Shown here: piece after piece, positions 21,013 through 31,119 of the stretch
Numbering within the stretch: position 1 is the first letter of the stretch
Layout: every line of letters starts with the position of its first letter
Source: Orientallactaga sibirica
Taxonomy: Eukaryota; Chordata; Mammalia; Rodentia; Dipodidae
Direction of reading: 5' to 3'
NCBI GenBank assembly: GCA_036365145.1
Contig: JAEOAD010000035.1
Coordinates: 1,672,001 to 1,736,000, forward strand
DNA: 64,000 bases
The notes under the pieces: generated by a model
Seen by the model: the letters and a program-made list of their open reading frames with translations, nothing else
Told to the model about the DNA's origin: nothing
Databases searched by the model: none
Position numbers and translations under genes: made by a program

Positions 21013-21273
21013 TGGGCTGGAGAGATGGCTTAGCGGTTAAGGTGCCTGCCTGCTAAGCCTAAGAATGCCGTACCAATCTCCAGGTCCCACGTTTAGCCAG
21101 ATGCAGTGACGCAAGGGCACAATGCCACACTTGACCACAAGGGGGTGCACACATCTGGATTTTGTTTGCAGCAGCTGAGAGACTGCTGGTGCGCCCATCT
21201 CTATCTGTCTCCCTCTCCCTCTCTGTCTGTCTCTCTCTGTGTCTCTCTCCAAAAAATAAATAAAAAAATAAAA
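21013..21273 (+). mobile_element. tRNA-derived SINE, type B, well preserved
   Basis: The head is ggctggagagatggcttagc, with A-box TGGCTTAGCGG. The type B middle (gtgacgcaagggcacaatgc, cttgaccacaagggggtgca), gcagctgagagactgctggt, a CT linker and an aaataaataaaaaaat tail follow. A perfect 17-bp TSD, aaaaataggagagaaca, is at 20996-21012 and 21274-21290, which suggests a fairly recent insertion. Confidence 0.95.
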
Positions 21274-21294
21274 AAAAATAGGAGAGAACAGACA

Positions 21295-21960
21295 GTGGAG
21301 GATCATGGGAAGGATGACAAATAATCGCTGTGGGCATTCTGACCTCTAGGATGTAGAGTGATAGTCATTATGCTTCAGGCATGGGCTGAGCATGGTGACT
21401 TTCTTCCAGTGAGCTCAGTATACGGAAGGGGAAGTGTAGGCTTGCCTAGAGAAACATGGCTAGAATTGCCATAGCATGTGATCAAAGCAATTTCAGGAAC
21501 AGTGACTTGTGACAGTTTGCACAGTTGATACAATATGATGAAAATAGGATGTCTTCTCTGTAGTTTTGTCCCATCTTCAAATGTGAAAGCCATCAGACAA
21601 ATCTCTCTTGAAGACAATGGAAAAATCTCTGATATGTCTCAAAACTGTCAAGATTATCAAAAAGAGAGAAGCCAGCACAGTCAAGAGACTCCTGAGAAGA
21701 CATGACGACCGTGACAGAGAAAGGAGTTACAGATGAAGCAAATTGGAAGAACTATGGTCTTCATGATGATATGGCATTATCAGCCTGTTAATTCTACAAA
21801 CATACCATATTGATTCTAGACATTAGCAATGGAGCAGGTTAGATGGACTCTCCCGGTATGAACATTGTCTTTTTCTCTAAATCATAAACTTATCTGAAAT
21901 GAAAAGGTCTTAAGAAGGTATAAATTTACTGTGAGCCAGGATGGGTAATTCCAGAGCTCT
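21295..21960. other. unique DNA, no gene seen
   Basis: No repeat or exon was recognised. The minus-strand open frame at 21375-21617 is not convincing. Confidence 0.45.
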
Positions 21961-21978
21961 ATAAATAGCATGAGGACT

Positions 21979-22125
21979 AGCCAGGAGTCGTGGTGGCACA
22001 TGTCTTTAATCCCAGCACTTGGGAGGTAGAAGTAGGAGGATCACAGTGAGTTCGAGGCCAGCCTGAGACTACATAGTGAATTCTAGGTCAGCCTGGGCTA
22101 CAGCAAGACCTTATGTCGAAAAACC
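21979..22125 (+). mobile_element. B1-type SINE
   Basis: gccaggagtcgtggtggcac, gtctttaatcccagcacttg, ggaggatcacagtgagttcg and gagactacatagtgaattct form a complete B1 body ending in cgaaaaacc. A TSD-like tagcatgaggacta (21966-21979) and tggcatgaggacta (22181-22194) flank it and an AT microsatellite tail, with one mismatch. Confidence 0.93.
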
Positions 22126-22180
22126 AATATATATGTATATAGGTACATATACACATACATATATATACATATATTATATA
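22126..22180. repeat. AT-rich (TATA/CATA) tail array
   Basis: Alternating ta/ca dinucleotides make up the tail of the B1 to the left. Confidence 0.9.
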
Positions 22181-22329
22181 TGGCATGAGGACTATAGTTA
22201 ATAACATTGTACTATATATTGACAATTTGGTAGACTTTAGGGGGTTGTATTGCATGCCTACACTAAAGGATAACTATAGAAAGTGATGGATAGCTTCAAG
22301 ATGTTTGAATTTGTATGTGTGTAGTGTGC

Positions 22330-22436
22330 ATGCAAGCTTGTATGAGCATTCATTTGTATGTGAACACGCATGTGTGTGTTTGCATATGGAGGATAGAAGT
22401 TGATGTTGCTGCCTTCCTCACTCTCCACCTTACTTT
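22330..22436 (-). mobile_element. B4/RSINE1-type SINE, antisense, first half
   Basis: A GT-rich start, atggaggatagaagttgatg, and cttcctcactctccacctta are the complement of the composite SINE 3' region. A type A SINE interrupts it; the second half resumes near 22740. Confidence 0.7.
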
Positions 22437-22665
22437 TTAAAAATATTTTTTAATCTTAAAAAATATATATTATTGTTTATGTACTACAGAGACACAGAAA
22501 AGAGAGAGAGAGTGAGAGAGAATGGGCACACCAGGACCACTAGCCACTGCAAATGGACTCCAAATGCATGTGCCACCATATGCTTATGTGGGTTCTGGAG
22601 AGCTGAACCTGGATCCTTAGGCTTCACAGGCAAGTGCCTCAGCCACTAAACCATCTCTTAAGGTC
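22437..22665 (-). mobile_element. tRNA-derived SINE, type A, antisense, nested
   Basis: Tail attattgtttatgtactaca, a GA linker, accactagccactgcaaatg, atgcttatgtgggttctgga, and aaaccatctcttaaggtc. It is inserted into an older B4/RSINE1 element. Confidence 0.88.
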
Positions 22666-22669
22666 TACT

Positions 22670-22689
22670 ATATATATATACATATAGGG

Positions 22690-22741
<52 letters not shown>
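22670..22741. repeat. (TA)n-(CT)n-(TA)n compound microsatellite
   Basis: tatatatata, then about 35 bases of CT with one TTT interruption, then tatatatatat. It sits at the join between the nested SINE and the rest of its host element. Confidence 0.93.
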
Positions 22742-22915
22742 GTCTCTCACTGAACTTAGGGCTCACTGAATTACAGCAAGCTCTGGGGATCTACATGTCT
22801 ATCGCCCCAGAGTTGGGATTACTGGTGTGTACCACCGCACCTGGCATTTTATGTGGGTATAGGGGAATTCAAACTCACATTGTTGCCTTTGTGTGCCCCA
22901 CTAAGTTGCCTTCCC
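22742..22915 (-). mobile_element. B4/RSINE1-type SINE, antisense, second half
   Basis: ggtctctcactgaacttagg, ttgggattactggtgtgtac, accgcacctggcattttatg, then a degraded ID head (ttgccttcccaacccc). Continues 22330-22436. Confidence 0.7.
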
Positions 22916-23205
22916 AACCCCATTCAAGTTTTTGAAGGTGATTATCATTTTGGTGTGTATCAAAACATGTTGTATACTTTAATATATGCCTTAAATAAAT
23001 TTTAAGAATATGCAGAGGATGAGAAGGAGAAAAGACATGGTAAACGAAGTATACGTGCTCTCATATGATCAAAGCTCATAACAGTGAAATTTACAGAGAT
23101 TAAAGAGGAAATATGAATGAGAGAAAATATATAATTTTAAATTTATTATTTGTATAGATATTTTATAATGAGAGCATGAAATTATATTGGCAGAAATGAT
23201 TTTTA

Positions 23206-23217
23206 TTTTTTATTTTT

Positions 23218-23261
<44 letters not shown>

Positions 23262-23495
23262 TTTTTTGGAGAGAGACACAGAGAGAAACAGAGTGGAAGA
23301 GGGAGACAGAGTGGGCACGCTGCAGTCTCTCAGCTGCTGTGAAGGAAATCCAGATGTGTGCGCCCCCTTGTGGTCAAGTGCAGCATTGCGCCCTTGTGTC
23401 ACTTTGCATCTGGCTAAACGTGGGACCTGGAGATTGGAACTGGGTTCTTAGGCTTAGCAGGCAGGCGCCTTAACCGCTAAGCCATCTCTCCAGCC
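23206..23495 (-). mobile_element. tRNA-derived SINE, type B, antisense, with (ATTT)n tail
   Basis: About 13 ATTT units (23215-23262) form the tail. The GA linker, the type B middle (ccccttgtggtcaagtgcag) and the head complement gccatctctccagcc follow. A perfect 15-bp TSD, cagaaatgattttta, is at 23191-23205 and 23496-23510. Confidence 0.95.
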
Positions 23496-23548
23496 CAGAA
23501 ATGATTTTTAAAGTATTTTTATTTTGAGGTATATTATCCTAAGTAGCT

Positions 23549-23907
23549 GTATTGGTGGCTTTTCTTATCACTCTGTCAAGGTGACAGAGGCACCTTCAGG
23601 GAGGCATGGCTTGTTCTGGTTCATGGTTCGTGAGGGTACATTGCATCATGGCAAAAACAGCGTGGCGGAGGAGTCTGGGATACTGAAGTATGTGTCTGGA
23701 AGTCTTCAAGTTTCAGGAAGTAGAGAGGCCAAACCTGAAAATGGGCCAGACTATAACCCATAGCTTGCAATCCCCAGTGACCCATTTCCCCAAGCAAGGC
23801 TCTGTCGACCTCCTTAAGGTTCTGCATGCATTCAAAGCAGCCCCACAAGCTGGGGACTGAGTGTTCAGACACATGATGCTGTGTGAGACATTTCCCATTC
23901 AGACCAG
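23549..23907 (-). mobile_element. MaLR-type LTR, antisense
   Basis: The order of landmarks fits a rodent MaLR LTR read in complement: ttatcactctgtcaaggtga, ggttcatggttcgtgagggt, cattgcatcatggc, ccccagtgacccatttcccc, and gtgttcagacacatga with catttcccattcagacca at the end. Both-strand open frames at 23524-23971 lie across it and are not genes. Confidence 0.7.
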
Positions 23908-24015
23908 TGAGCTTCCCTTCTCCGGGTGAAGCATGAAGTGTGTGTCTGTGCAGTCTTCTCCCTGCCCCCATCTCTCTGCATAACTGTTTCTCTGTGTCTC
24001 ATATCCTCCTCCCCC

Positions 24016-24041
24016 ACTTTCTCTCTCTCTCACACACACTC

Positions 24042-24075
<34 letters not shown>

Positions 24076-24080
24076 ACACA
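24016..24080. repeat. (CT)n-(CA)n microsatellite
   Basis: ctctctctctcacacacact followed by an interrupted (CA)n to 24080. No SINE body was recognised on either side. Confidence 0.93.
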
Positions 24081-24089
24081 AAACCAGTG

Positions 24090-24680
24090 TTTCGAGACGT
24101 AACCCGAAAGCAGAACATGCTGTACCTTTGTGAAAAATACAATAATAATGATAACAAGTTACCATTGAACCCTACCCTTAACAATGAACTCATTCTTATA
24201 GAAGATTGTTAATGCTCAACTTTGATTATTATAATTTTGTGAAATAAACTGAGCCATAAATCTGAAAGTCTTTCTGAAATGTGAGTGAACATCTTTACTT
24301 AATCTTTGGATTTATTGTTCAAACATTATTTCAGAGGCAAAAAACCAGTGCTTTCTTCCTAAGCCTCATTTTTTCCTTACTTCTATTTTCATGGCTATGG
24401 TAAAACTTTGATTCTTCTACTTTCCTGTGTATGACAATGCCTAAAGTTTCTGGCCAGTCTAACTGCCTTCTCATTCTTCCTGGTTGCTTATACTCAAAAG
24501 ACACCTTTATGCTGTGTTTTTCATTTTATCTTACAAATTAAAACTGTCAATTCTGAAGAACATAGTTCTCCTATGTCTCTATAATCCGATGCCCACCAGC
24601 CTTTTCAGCCGTAGCCCCCTACCTACTCCAGGACTGCATGTGCCATACACAGGGCTTGTCATCACCCCGTTGTCCTTGTT
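24090..24680. other. unique DNA, no gene seen
   Basis: No repeat was recognised. Confidence 0.45.
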
Positions 24681-24684
24681 CTTT

Positions 24685-24990
24685 TTTGTATATGTGTGTG
24701 GGTGCTTGTGGAGGCCAGAGGTCAATATAGGAAGTCTTCTTCAATTATTTCTCCACTGGGTTCTTTGCAAAGGTTCTCTTTGTGAACCTTCTGCACAACA
24801 ATTCAGCTAGACAAGCTGGCCAGTGGCTCCGGGGCTTCCCCATCTCCCCTTTCCCAGCACTGGAACTACAGGTTTACAGCACCACATCTGACTTTTTTAT
24901 TTTTTTAGGTGAGAGCTAGAGATTTAAATTCTAGTCCTCAAGCTTACATAGTAAGCACTCTTTAACCACTGACCCATCTCCCCAGGAACT
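24685..24990 (-). mobile_element. B4/RSINE1-type SINE, antisense
   Basis: tgtggaggccagaggtcaat, ttcagctagacaagctggcc, ctttcccagcactggaacta, then ttaaccactgacccatctcc. Complete but diverged. Confidence 0.75.
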
Positions 24991-25033
24991 AAAGTTTGTT
25001 ATTGTCAGGTTTAACTTTAAAAAAGTATTTTTA

Positions 25034-25297
25034 GGGCTGGAGAGATGGCTTAGGGGTTAAGGCACCTGCCTCCTAAGCCTAAGAATGCTGGTTCCAATCT
25101 CCAGCAGTTCCAATCTCCACGTCCCACTTTTAGCCAGATGCAAAGTGACATAAGGGTGCAATGCTGCACTTGACCACAAGGGGGCGCACACATCTGGATT
25201 TCGTTCTCAGTAGCTGAGACATTGCTGGCACGCCCATCTCTGTCTTCCTCTCCCCCTCTCTCCCTCTTCCTCTCTCTCTCTCCAAAAAAATTTTTTT
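25034..25297 (+). mobile_element. tRNA-derived SINE, type B, with 16-bp duplication
   Basis: The head is gggctggagagatggcttag. The ttccaatctccag unit is tandemly duplicated at 25089-25104 and 25105-25120. The type B middle gcaatgctgcacttgaccac is present. The TSD aaagtattttta is at 25022-25033 and 25298-25309. Confidence 0.93.
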
Positions 25298-25309
25298 AAA
25301 GTATTTTTA

Positions 25310-25497
25310 CTGATTTATTTCATCGTGTATGTGAGTACGTGTGTGTGGGGGGGTTGGGGGCACCAGGCTCTCTTGCCTGCAAATACCGGGCATCTGCACC
25401 ACTTTTGTGTCTACCTCTATGTGGTTGAAAGAGAACTGAATCCAGGTTGGAAGGCTTTGCAAACAAGCACCTTTAACCACTGAGCAATCCCCCAGCC
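25310..25497 (-). mobile_element. tRNA-derived SINE, type A, antisense, diverged
   Basis: aactgaatccaggttggaag, gctttgcaaacaagcacctt, and taaccactgagcaatccccc identify the 5' half. The 3' part has a GT/GGGG-rich interruption. Confidence 0.7.
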
Positions 25498-25499
25498 TC

Positions 25500-27225
25500 C
25501 ACGCTTAGCTTTCCTCATAGCACAATGAAGCTTCACTGCATGCCCTGCTTTCTCTGGTCACTGCAGCTTCTTGTCACTGTCTGACGTAAGGTTTGGCACC
25601 AATTCTTATGCGCTTACATCCGTGAAATCGAGAACAACTTTGGACGCTTGCAACCGTCTTGACTGAACACACAAATTATTGAATAGCTTTATGTATTGTC
25701 CCTGTATTTATAATGCCAATTCCCTTACATACTTTTTTTATCTAATCTGTGAAAATCTTTCAATGTGCTTTGTTAACAGAAGATGTCCAGCAAGCAAAGG
25801 CAACATTTTTTTTTTTAAATATAACAATGCATCCTGCAGGGCCCATCACTTCCTGTCAGAATCACCCTGGGCATGTCATTTGTAGAACCCTGACCTGTCA
25901 CTAACCAGCAACTGCCATTTTCTCTTCCCAGACACAGTTTCATATCGATGCTGTAAGATTTTATAACACATTAGGGACTTCAAACACGGCTTTAAAATTA
26001 AACACATTCCTTATCTTACAGTTCTCTGGTTCCAGAGTTTGAAACGGGTTCTTACTGGGTTAAAATCAAATCTCTGATTTTTTTTTTTCCTGTAGACTCC
26101 AGGATGCAGTCCGTTTCTTTGCTCTTTCCACCTTCTAGTGGCTGCCCATGCTGCTCCCTCTTGGCTCCATGTGGAATCCAGAGTGACATCACTCTGACCT
26201 TGCCTCTGTCATCACTTCTCCTTCTCTCACTCTGGCTTTCTCCCTGACTTGAAATGACCTTGTGATGTCAGTGGGCACATTCACATAACCCAGGACAACC
26301 ACCCTCTTCAAGGTCAGATGGTTATGAAACTCAATTTTATCTGTAACCTTAGTTTCTCTTTCTCGTGTCACGTGACCGAATCATGGGTTCTGAGCACTAG
26401 GGTTTGGACATCCATAGGGAGCCTTGATTCCTCCAATCCCAGCTTGACCTTTAGCAGCAGGGGTCTTTGTGATCTAGGAAATAGTTATTCCTCAAGGTGC
26501 TGCACATGACGGGATTTCTCTCTCCTTGAACCCTTGCCCTGAATGCAGTTAAGTTTACTGACTACAGGTAACAAGATTTAGGGGTTAATAGACCAGTAAA
26601 ACCTCTTTCTATCCCCTGAGGCAAGAAGTTGTTTGAACTCAAGATGGGTGTTCCTGGTTTAGATGTGGTGTCTGTGAACTTGGTCTCATCTCACTCCTCC
26701 AGATGTCGGAAGTGGGAATGCAGTTCCAAGAGGGTATATGGTGCCTAGACACAGGCCACTTCTCAATCAGCCTTACCTCTTTGTATTACTTTGGTCCAAG
26801 AATCATGCTTTAAGTATTACCAGTTTTGATTTCATAATTATTCATATAGTTTGAATATAAGGTGAAAAAGATAGAAAACTTTGTCCGTTGGGCCTAATCT
26901 TATCATTCTGAAAACTTTTAGACTTAATAAATCATTTACCTAAGGTAGCTCAACTCATTTTTAGCAAAGCCAGATACATGGACTTTAACATGTGGCCTCT
27001 CTACAAGGAAAGAAAGTGGAGGAAAAAGTGGCACCCTTTTATCCAGAGTTCTTTATCCTTCTCTTTTCTGCTACTGATCCCTCCAGATGTTGGAATATAA
27101 AAAATGTTAACTGGGAAGCTTAAACATGCTTAAAGTCACCTATCAGTCAAGTGTGGTATATTGGCATATTTTAATTATTTTATGGTGAAAGAGGCTTTAC
27201 AAAAAATCCAGGAACTTTGACTTTT
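25500..27225. other. unique DNA, no gene seen
   Basis: About 1.7 kb with no recognised repeat. Short open frames only. A T run at 26078-26087 and a pyrimidine tract at 26208-26235 are noted. Confidence 0.45.
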
Positions 27226-27259
27226 TAAACTATTTTCATTATTTATATAATGAAAATGC

Positions 27260-27411
27260 TATATAAAAATTTATATAATTATTTATATTTATATAATTTA
27301 AATTTATATGATATAAAAATATAATTTAAATTTATATTTAAATATAATTTAAATTTATATAATATAAAAATTTATATAATTATTATATAATTATTTATAT
27401 TTATTTATATT
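27260..27411. repeat. A/T-only tract
   Basis: About 150 bases of nothing but A and T, except for a G at 27310. It is built from irregular tttatataa, aatttaaatt and atttatatt units and is therefore highly self-complementary. It ends at the tail of an antisense SINE. Confidence 0.93.
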
Positions 27412-27556
27412 TAGAGATAATGAGTGTTGCATGGACTCTTGCCACTCCAGATGCATGCGCTACTTTGTGCATATGGCTTTATGCAGGTAGGGGAATAAAT
27501 CAGGGTCCTTCAGACCTTGCAAGCAAGTGCTTTTAACCCCTGAGCCATCTCTTCAG
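27412..27556 (-). mobile_element. tRNA-derived SINE, type A, antisense
   Basis: ctcttgccactccagatgca, tttgtgcatatggctttatg, cttgcaagcaagtgctttta and gagccatctcttcag. The linker is missing. Confidence 0.85.
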
Positions 27557-27727
27557 ATGAGAGAGAGAGAGAGCATGGGAGTGCCAGGGCCTCCAGACAC
27601 TGCAAACAAACTCCAGATGCATGTATCACCTTCTGCATCTGGCTTACATGGGTCCTGGGGAATTGAACCTGGGTCTTTTGGCATTGCAGGCAAGCACCTT
27701 AACCACTAAGCCATCTCTCCAGCCCAA
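27557..27727 (-). mobile_element. tRNA-derived SINE, type A, antisense
   Basis: A GA linker, agtgccagggcctccagaca, ctgcatctggcttacatggg, aattgaacctgggtcttttg and taagccatctctccagccc. It directly follows another antisense copy in the same orientation. Confidence 0.9.
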
Positions 27728-27849
27728 ACTTTGAGTTTTAAATGGTCTATATCTTCATTTGTAAATTCACTTTATATTTAACAAACAAACTTAAATGGAA
27801 AATTTGACCTTTATTTTTCAAAAAAATTAAGCTCTATTCAACTACAAAG

Positions 27850-27905
27850 TGAGTTTCTGGCCAGCTTGGGCTACATAGCAAGACTCAGTCTCAAAAATAA
27901 ATAAA
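27850..27905 (+). mobile_element. B1/B4 3' end fragment
   Basis: ggccagcttgggctacatag, caagactcagtctcaaaaat, then an aaataaataaataaac tail. Only the last third of the element remains. Confidence 0.65.
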
Positions 27906-27929
27906 TAAACAAATCAATAGATAAACTCT

Positions 27930-28690
27930 TTTTTTTCCTAGAAAAAAACATAGACTTTCATAGAATGAAATGATATCTCAGGTCCATCAGCATCCACAGA
28001 AAGCTGTCTTTTCATACCTTTGTTCTAGTTTTCAAGTAAAATACAGCACTTCATTATAGTTACTGATTATTTACCAGAAAAATTTTATCATAACATTTAT
28101 AATTTTTATATTCTTAAAATTTACAAAAAGTAGAATATTATAAAATGAGAAACTCATTTGACATCACTTTCTGTTGCCTGAACTCCATGTAGCATGAGCT
28201 TGGTTCAGTCAGGTTTGGCCATTTTGCTTTGCTTCTTCCTGGTGACACTTTTGTGACTTCTCAGTTTTGCCTCTGTAGAGATAGGAGTTGACCAACCACA
28301 GACTATGGCCAAACCCTGACAACCTCCTGCTTTTGGGGAGCCTGTGAGCTAAGATCGATGTTCCCTCTTTACATCAATTTGGAAAAATAATCAAAAGAAG
28401 GATATTTTGTGACATGAAAATCATATGCACATTAAATATACAAAATACTGTTTCATTGGAACAGATCTGCACCTATGTGTTTCATTACTGGGTCCAATTG
28501 ATGTCCCAGTCTAGCACCGAGCTAAGCAGCTGTGGTATTGCCTTCAGTATATGGTTTTCAAAGATGAAAATGTGTATGATTTGATCATTTGTAGAGAAAG
28601 TTGGCTGGTCCCTGGAGCATACTACTGGATTCTTATACCTATTAACCTCCTGTAATTTTCAGTTGTTTTCAGCTGTTTTTTTGCTTTTAT
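27930..28690. other. unique DNA, no gene seen
   Basis: No repeat was recognised. Confidence 0.45.
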
Positions 28691-28696
28691 TTTTGT

Positions 28697-28889
28697 TTTT
28701 AATACTTTATTTATTTATTTATTAGAGAGAGAGAGAGAAAGCACTATGACCTTTTGCTACTGCAAATTGACTCCGGATGTATGAGCCACTTTGTGCATCT
28801 GACTTTATGTGAGCACTGGAGAATGAAACCCAGTCCAGCAGGCTTTGCAAGCAAGTGCCTTTAACTGCCAAGCCATCTCTCCAACCCCT
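28697..28889 (-). mobile_element. tRNA-derived SINE, type A, antisense
   Basis: (ATTT)n tail, GA linker, tttgctactgcaaattgact, ctttgtgcatctgactttat, gctttgcaagcaagtgcctt and aagccatctctccaacccc. Confidence 0.9.
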
Positions 28890-29900
28890 ATTTGTACTTT
28901 TTTTTTAACTTAGAAACATCTATCATTCTCAAAATTTTATCTATGATCCTTTTTACATGATAGGACTCAGGTATTTCCCAACTCATTCCCTGTATCACGT
29001 GGAAATCCTCAAAATGGGGCTCAGGTATGTGTCATGAGAGGTGTGGTGGAGGTGGGCTTCTTACTAAAGTTAATGAGAAAAGATAGAAAACAAACATGGA
29101 AAATACTCCTTCACAGAAAAACAATTAATTGTTGGAAATTTAGGTGGAGCTTGTAAAAGCCCAGCAAACACTGGGCACCCCAGGGCGATATTTAGGGATT
29201 CAGTGGGGACTGCAGGACTATGTTTAGGGACTCACTGGCAAAGAGATCATTGAAAATACTCCAATGGTGAAAGCCTGACGGACTGAATCTTCTGAACCCA
29301 TGAGCCAAAATGAATCTCCCCTCCCTTACATTGTTTTAAACAAGAATTTTCTCCTGCACACTATTCACTTGAACAGATACCTTTTTCTCTTCAGTACTTT
29401 GTTTAAAAGGCTGATGTCATCATTTGTCATTGTTTTGATTTTTCTCATTGCCAGAAGAGTTTAGGCTGGAGAAATGAACCCTTGGGCACAGGTGAGGCAT
29501 CTCGAGAAGGGAAACTGAGTCTATTGTGGGGACATTCCTAACCTTTGATGATCACTTCGCACAGAGCAACTTTCACTTTCCCCAGTAATTCATTTCCAGC
29601 ATTAAAATAAAAACCAGGTGGGTGGTGATCAGATCCAATATAGCATTCCCAATGCCTGTGATCCCACACCCAGCGGCTCTTGGAGAAAGTCGTTAGCTGC
29701 CTCTGCCTCCTGCGTGCATGGATGACACTTGAGACTTCCTCTCAGCCTACAACAGGTTGTAAATACTTATGAAGGTCACAATAAACTTGAGGTCAGCAAT
29801 GACATTCTATTCTTAGCAGTATTTCACAGTCACTCTGGCGGTACCATAGGTCTTTCATGAGTCCCTGTGTTCAATGATGAAACACGTACACTAGAGAAAA
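28890..29900. other. unique DNA, no gene seen
   Basis: No repeat was recognised with confidence. Confidence 0.4.
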
Positions 29901-29904
29901 ATCG

Positions 29905-30245
29905 AGGAGTATCAATTTATTTTAACTCATTATTTTATGGTAAAGAGAGTGTGGCAAGGCAGAGCAGCTCACATCATGGCCACCGGGAAGCAGAGGGAGA
30001 AAGAATGATTATGCTATGGGCTTTTCCTTTCCCCTCTTTTATTTCATCTGGGACCTAAGTCTGTGGAAGATACTCATATTCAGATTGAATTGAAATACTC
30101 AATTTGGAAGAGATTCCGAATCTCTTCCCTGTCTTAGTTCATTCTCTCTGGAAACCACCCCACAGACACATCCACAAGTACGCTGTGCCGGTCTCTTAAA
30201 CACTTCTCAATTCAGTCAAGCTCACAGAGATTAGGTACCCCTAGG
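29905..30245 (-). mobile_element. rodent LTR-like repeat, antisense
   Basis: cagctcacatcatggccacc, gcagagggagaaagaatgat, then ctggaaaccaccccacagac and ctcaattcagtcaagctcac. In complement this follows a common rodent LTR-like family whose start reads 'gtcaacttgaca' and which carries a gtgggcggcacc-type block. Confidence 0.5.
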
Positions 30246-30299
30246 CCTGAATAGATGAATTACCTGATTTGTTTAGATGCTGTGAAAACATCAACTTGT

Positions 30300-30540
30300 T
30301 CCTATTCATACTTAAATTGATTGGATTTAAAATCACCTAGAGACTGGCTAGATAGACCTCTGAGTGTGTATGTGAAGGAGTTTCCAGAAAGAATTAAATG
30401 GAGGGGGGAAAAATCCACCCTGAATGTGGGTAATACCACCCATGAGCTGGAGGCCAAGAGAGAAGGACAAGAGGAACAGGAGGAAGCCAGCTGAACAGTG
30501 GCATTCATTCCCTTTTCTCTTCTACTGTGGAAATAATATA
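30300..30540 (+). mobile_element. rodent LTR-like repeat, sense fragment
   Basis: aaaatccaccctgaatgtgg, gtaataccacccatgagctg and gtggcattcattcccttttc resemble the 'cccaccctaaatgtgggcgg ... gcattcattcctctctgc' block of the same family as the antisense copy just to the left. Confidence 0.5.
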
Positions 30541-30899
30541 ATCTTCATAATCATTAAAATATCTATTTTTCACCTTAGAAGTATTCCATTAAGAAATTCT
30601 CTCTTAATTTCTTTTATCTAAATCAATTTCTTCTAAACATAAAAACAAAAATAATGGAATACCTGTGGCTGGGTATTAATTTCCAAATTTTTCTTATTTC
30701 CAGCTCATTTTTCAGCTTTTGTCATTTAGGTTTTATTATTCTTTAACTCAATTTTCAATTTCTTGAATATTTCCTCTTTGTGTTGTTAGCATTCTTTCTT
30801 CAATTATCTCATTGTTTTGTTCTTGCTGCTTATTTTATGAAAGTCTGTGATATTGGCCTCTCTCTTCCTCTCTCTCACACACACATACTTATTTTTCAG

Positions 30900-31115
30900 G
30901 CTAGGGATGTAATGTAGTTGGTAGACTGCTTGCCTAGCATGTATGAAGCACTTGATTTGATCCTCAGCACTGCGTGAGGCAGACATGGTGGCTTACAACA
31001 GTGATCCCCAGACTAGGGAGGTAGAAGCAGGAGGGTAAGAATTTCAGTGGCATCCTTGCCTACATAGTAAATTTAAAGGCAGTAAATTTGATGGGATGGA
31101 CAAGATACTGTCTCA
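30900..31115 (+). mobile_element. B4-type SINE (ID head plus B1)
   Basis: gctagggatgtaatgtagtt, gactgcttgcctagcatgta, tgatttgatcctcagcactg form the ID-like head. tggtggcttacaacagtgat, ggaggtagaagcaggagggt and gatactgtctcaaaaaaat form the B1-derived half. Confidence 0.82.
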
Positions 31116-31119
31116 AAAA

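Noticed and set aside
26078..26106. T run plus cctgtag as a splice acceptor
   Set aside because: No open frame or donor follows at exon distance; treated as chance.
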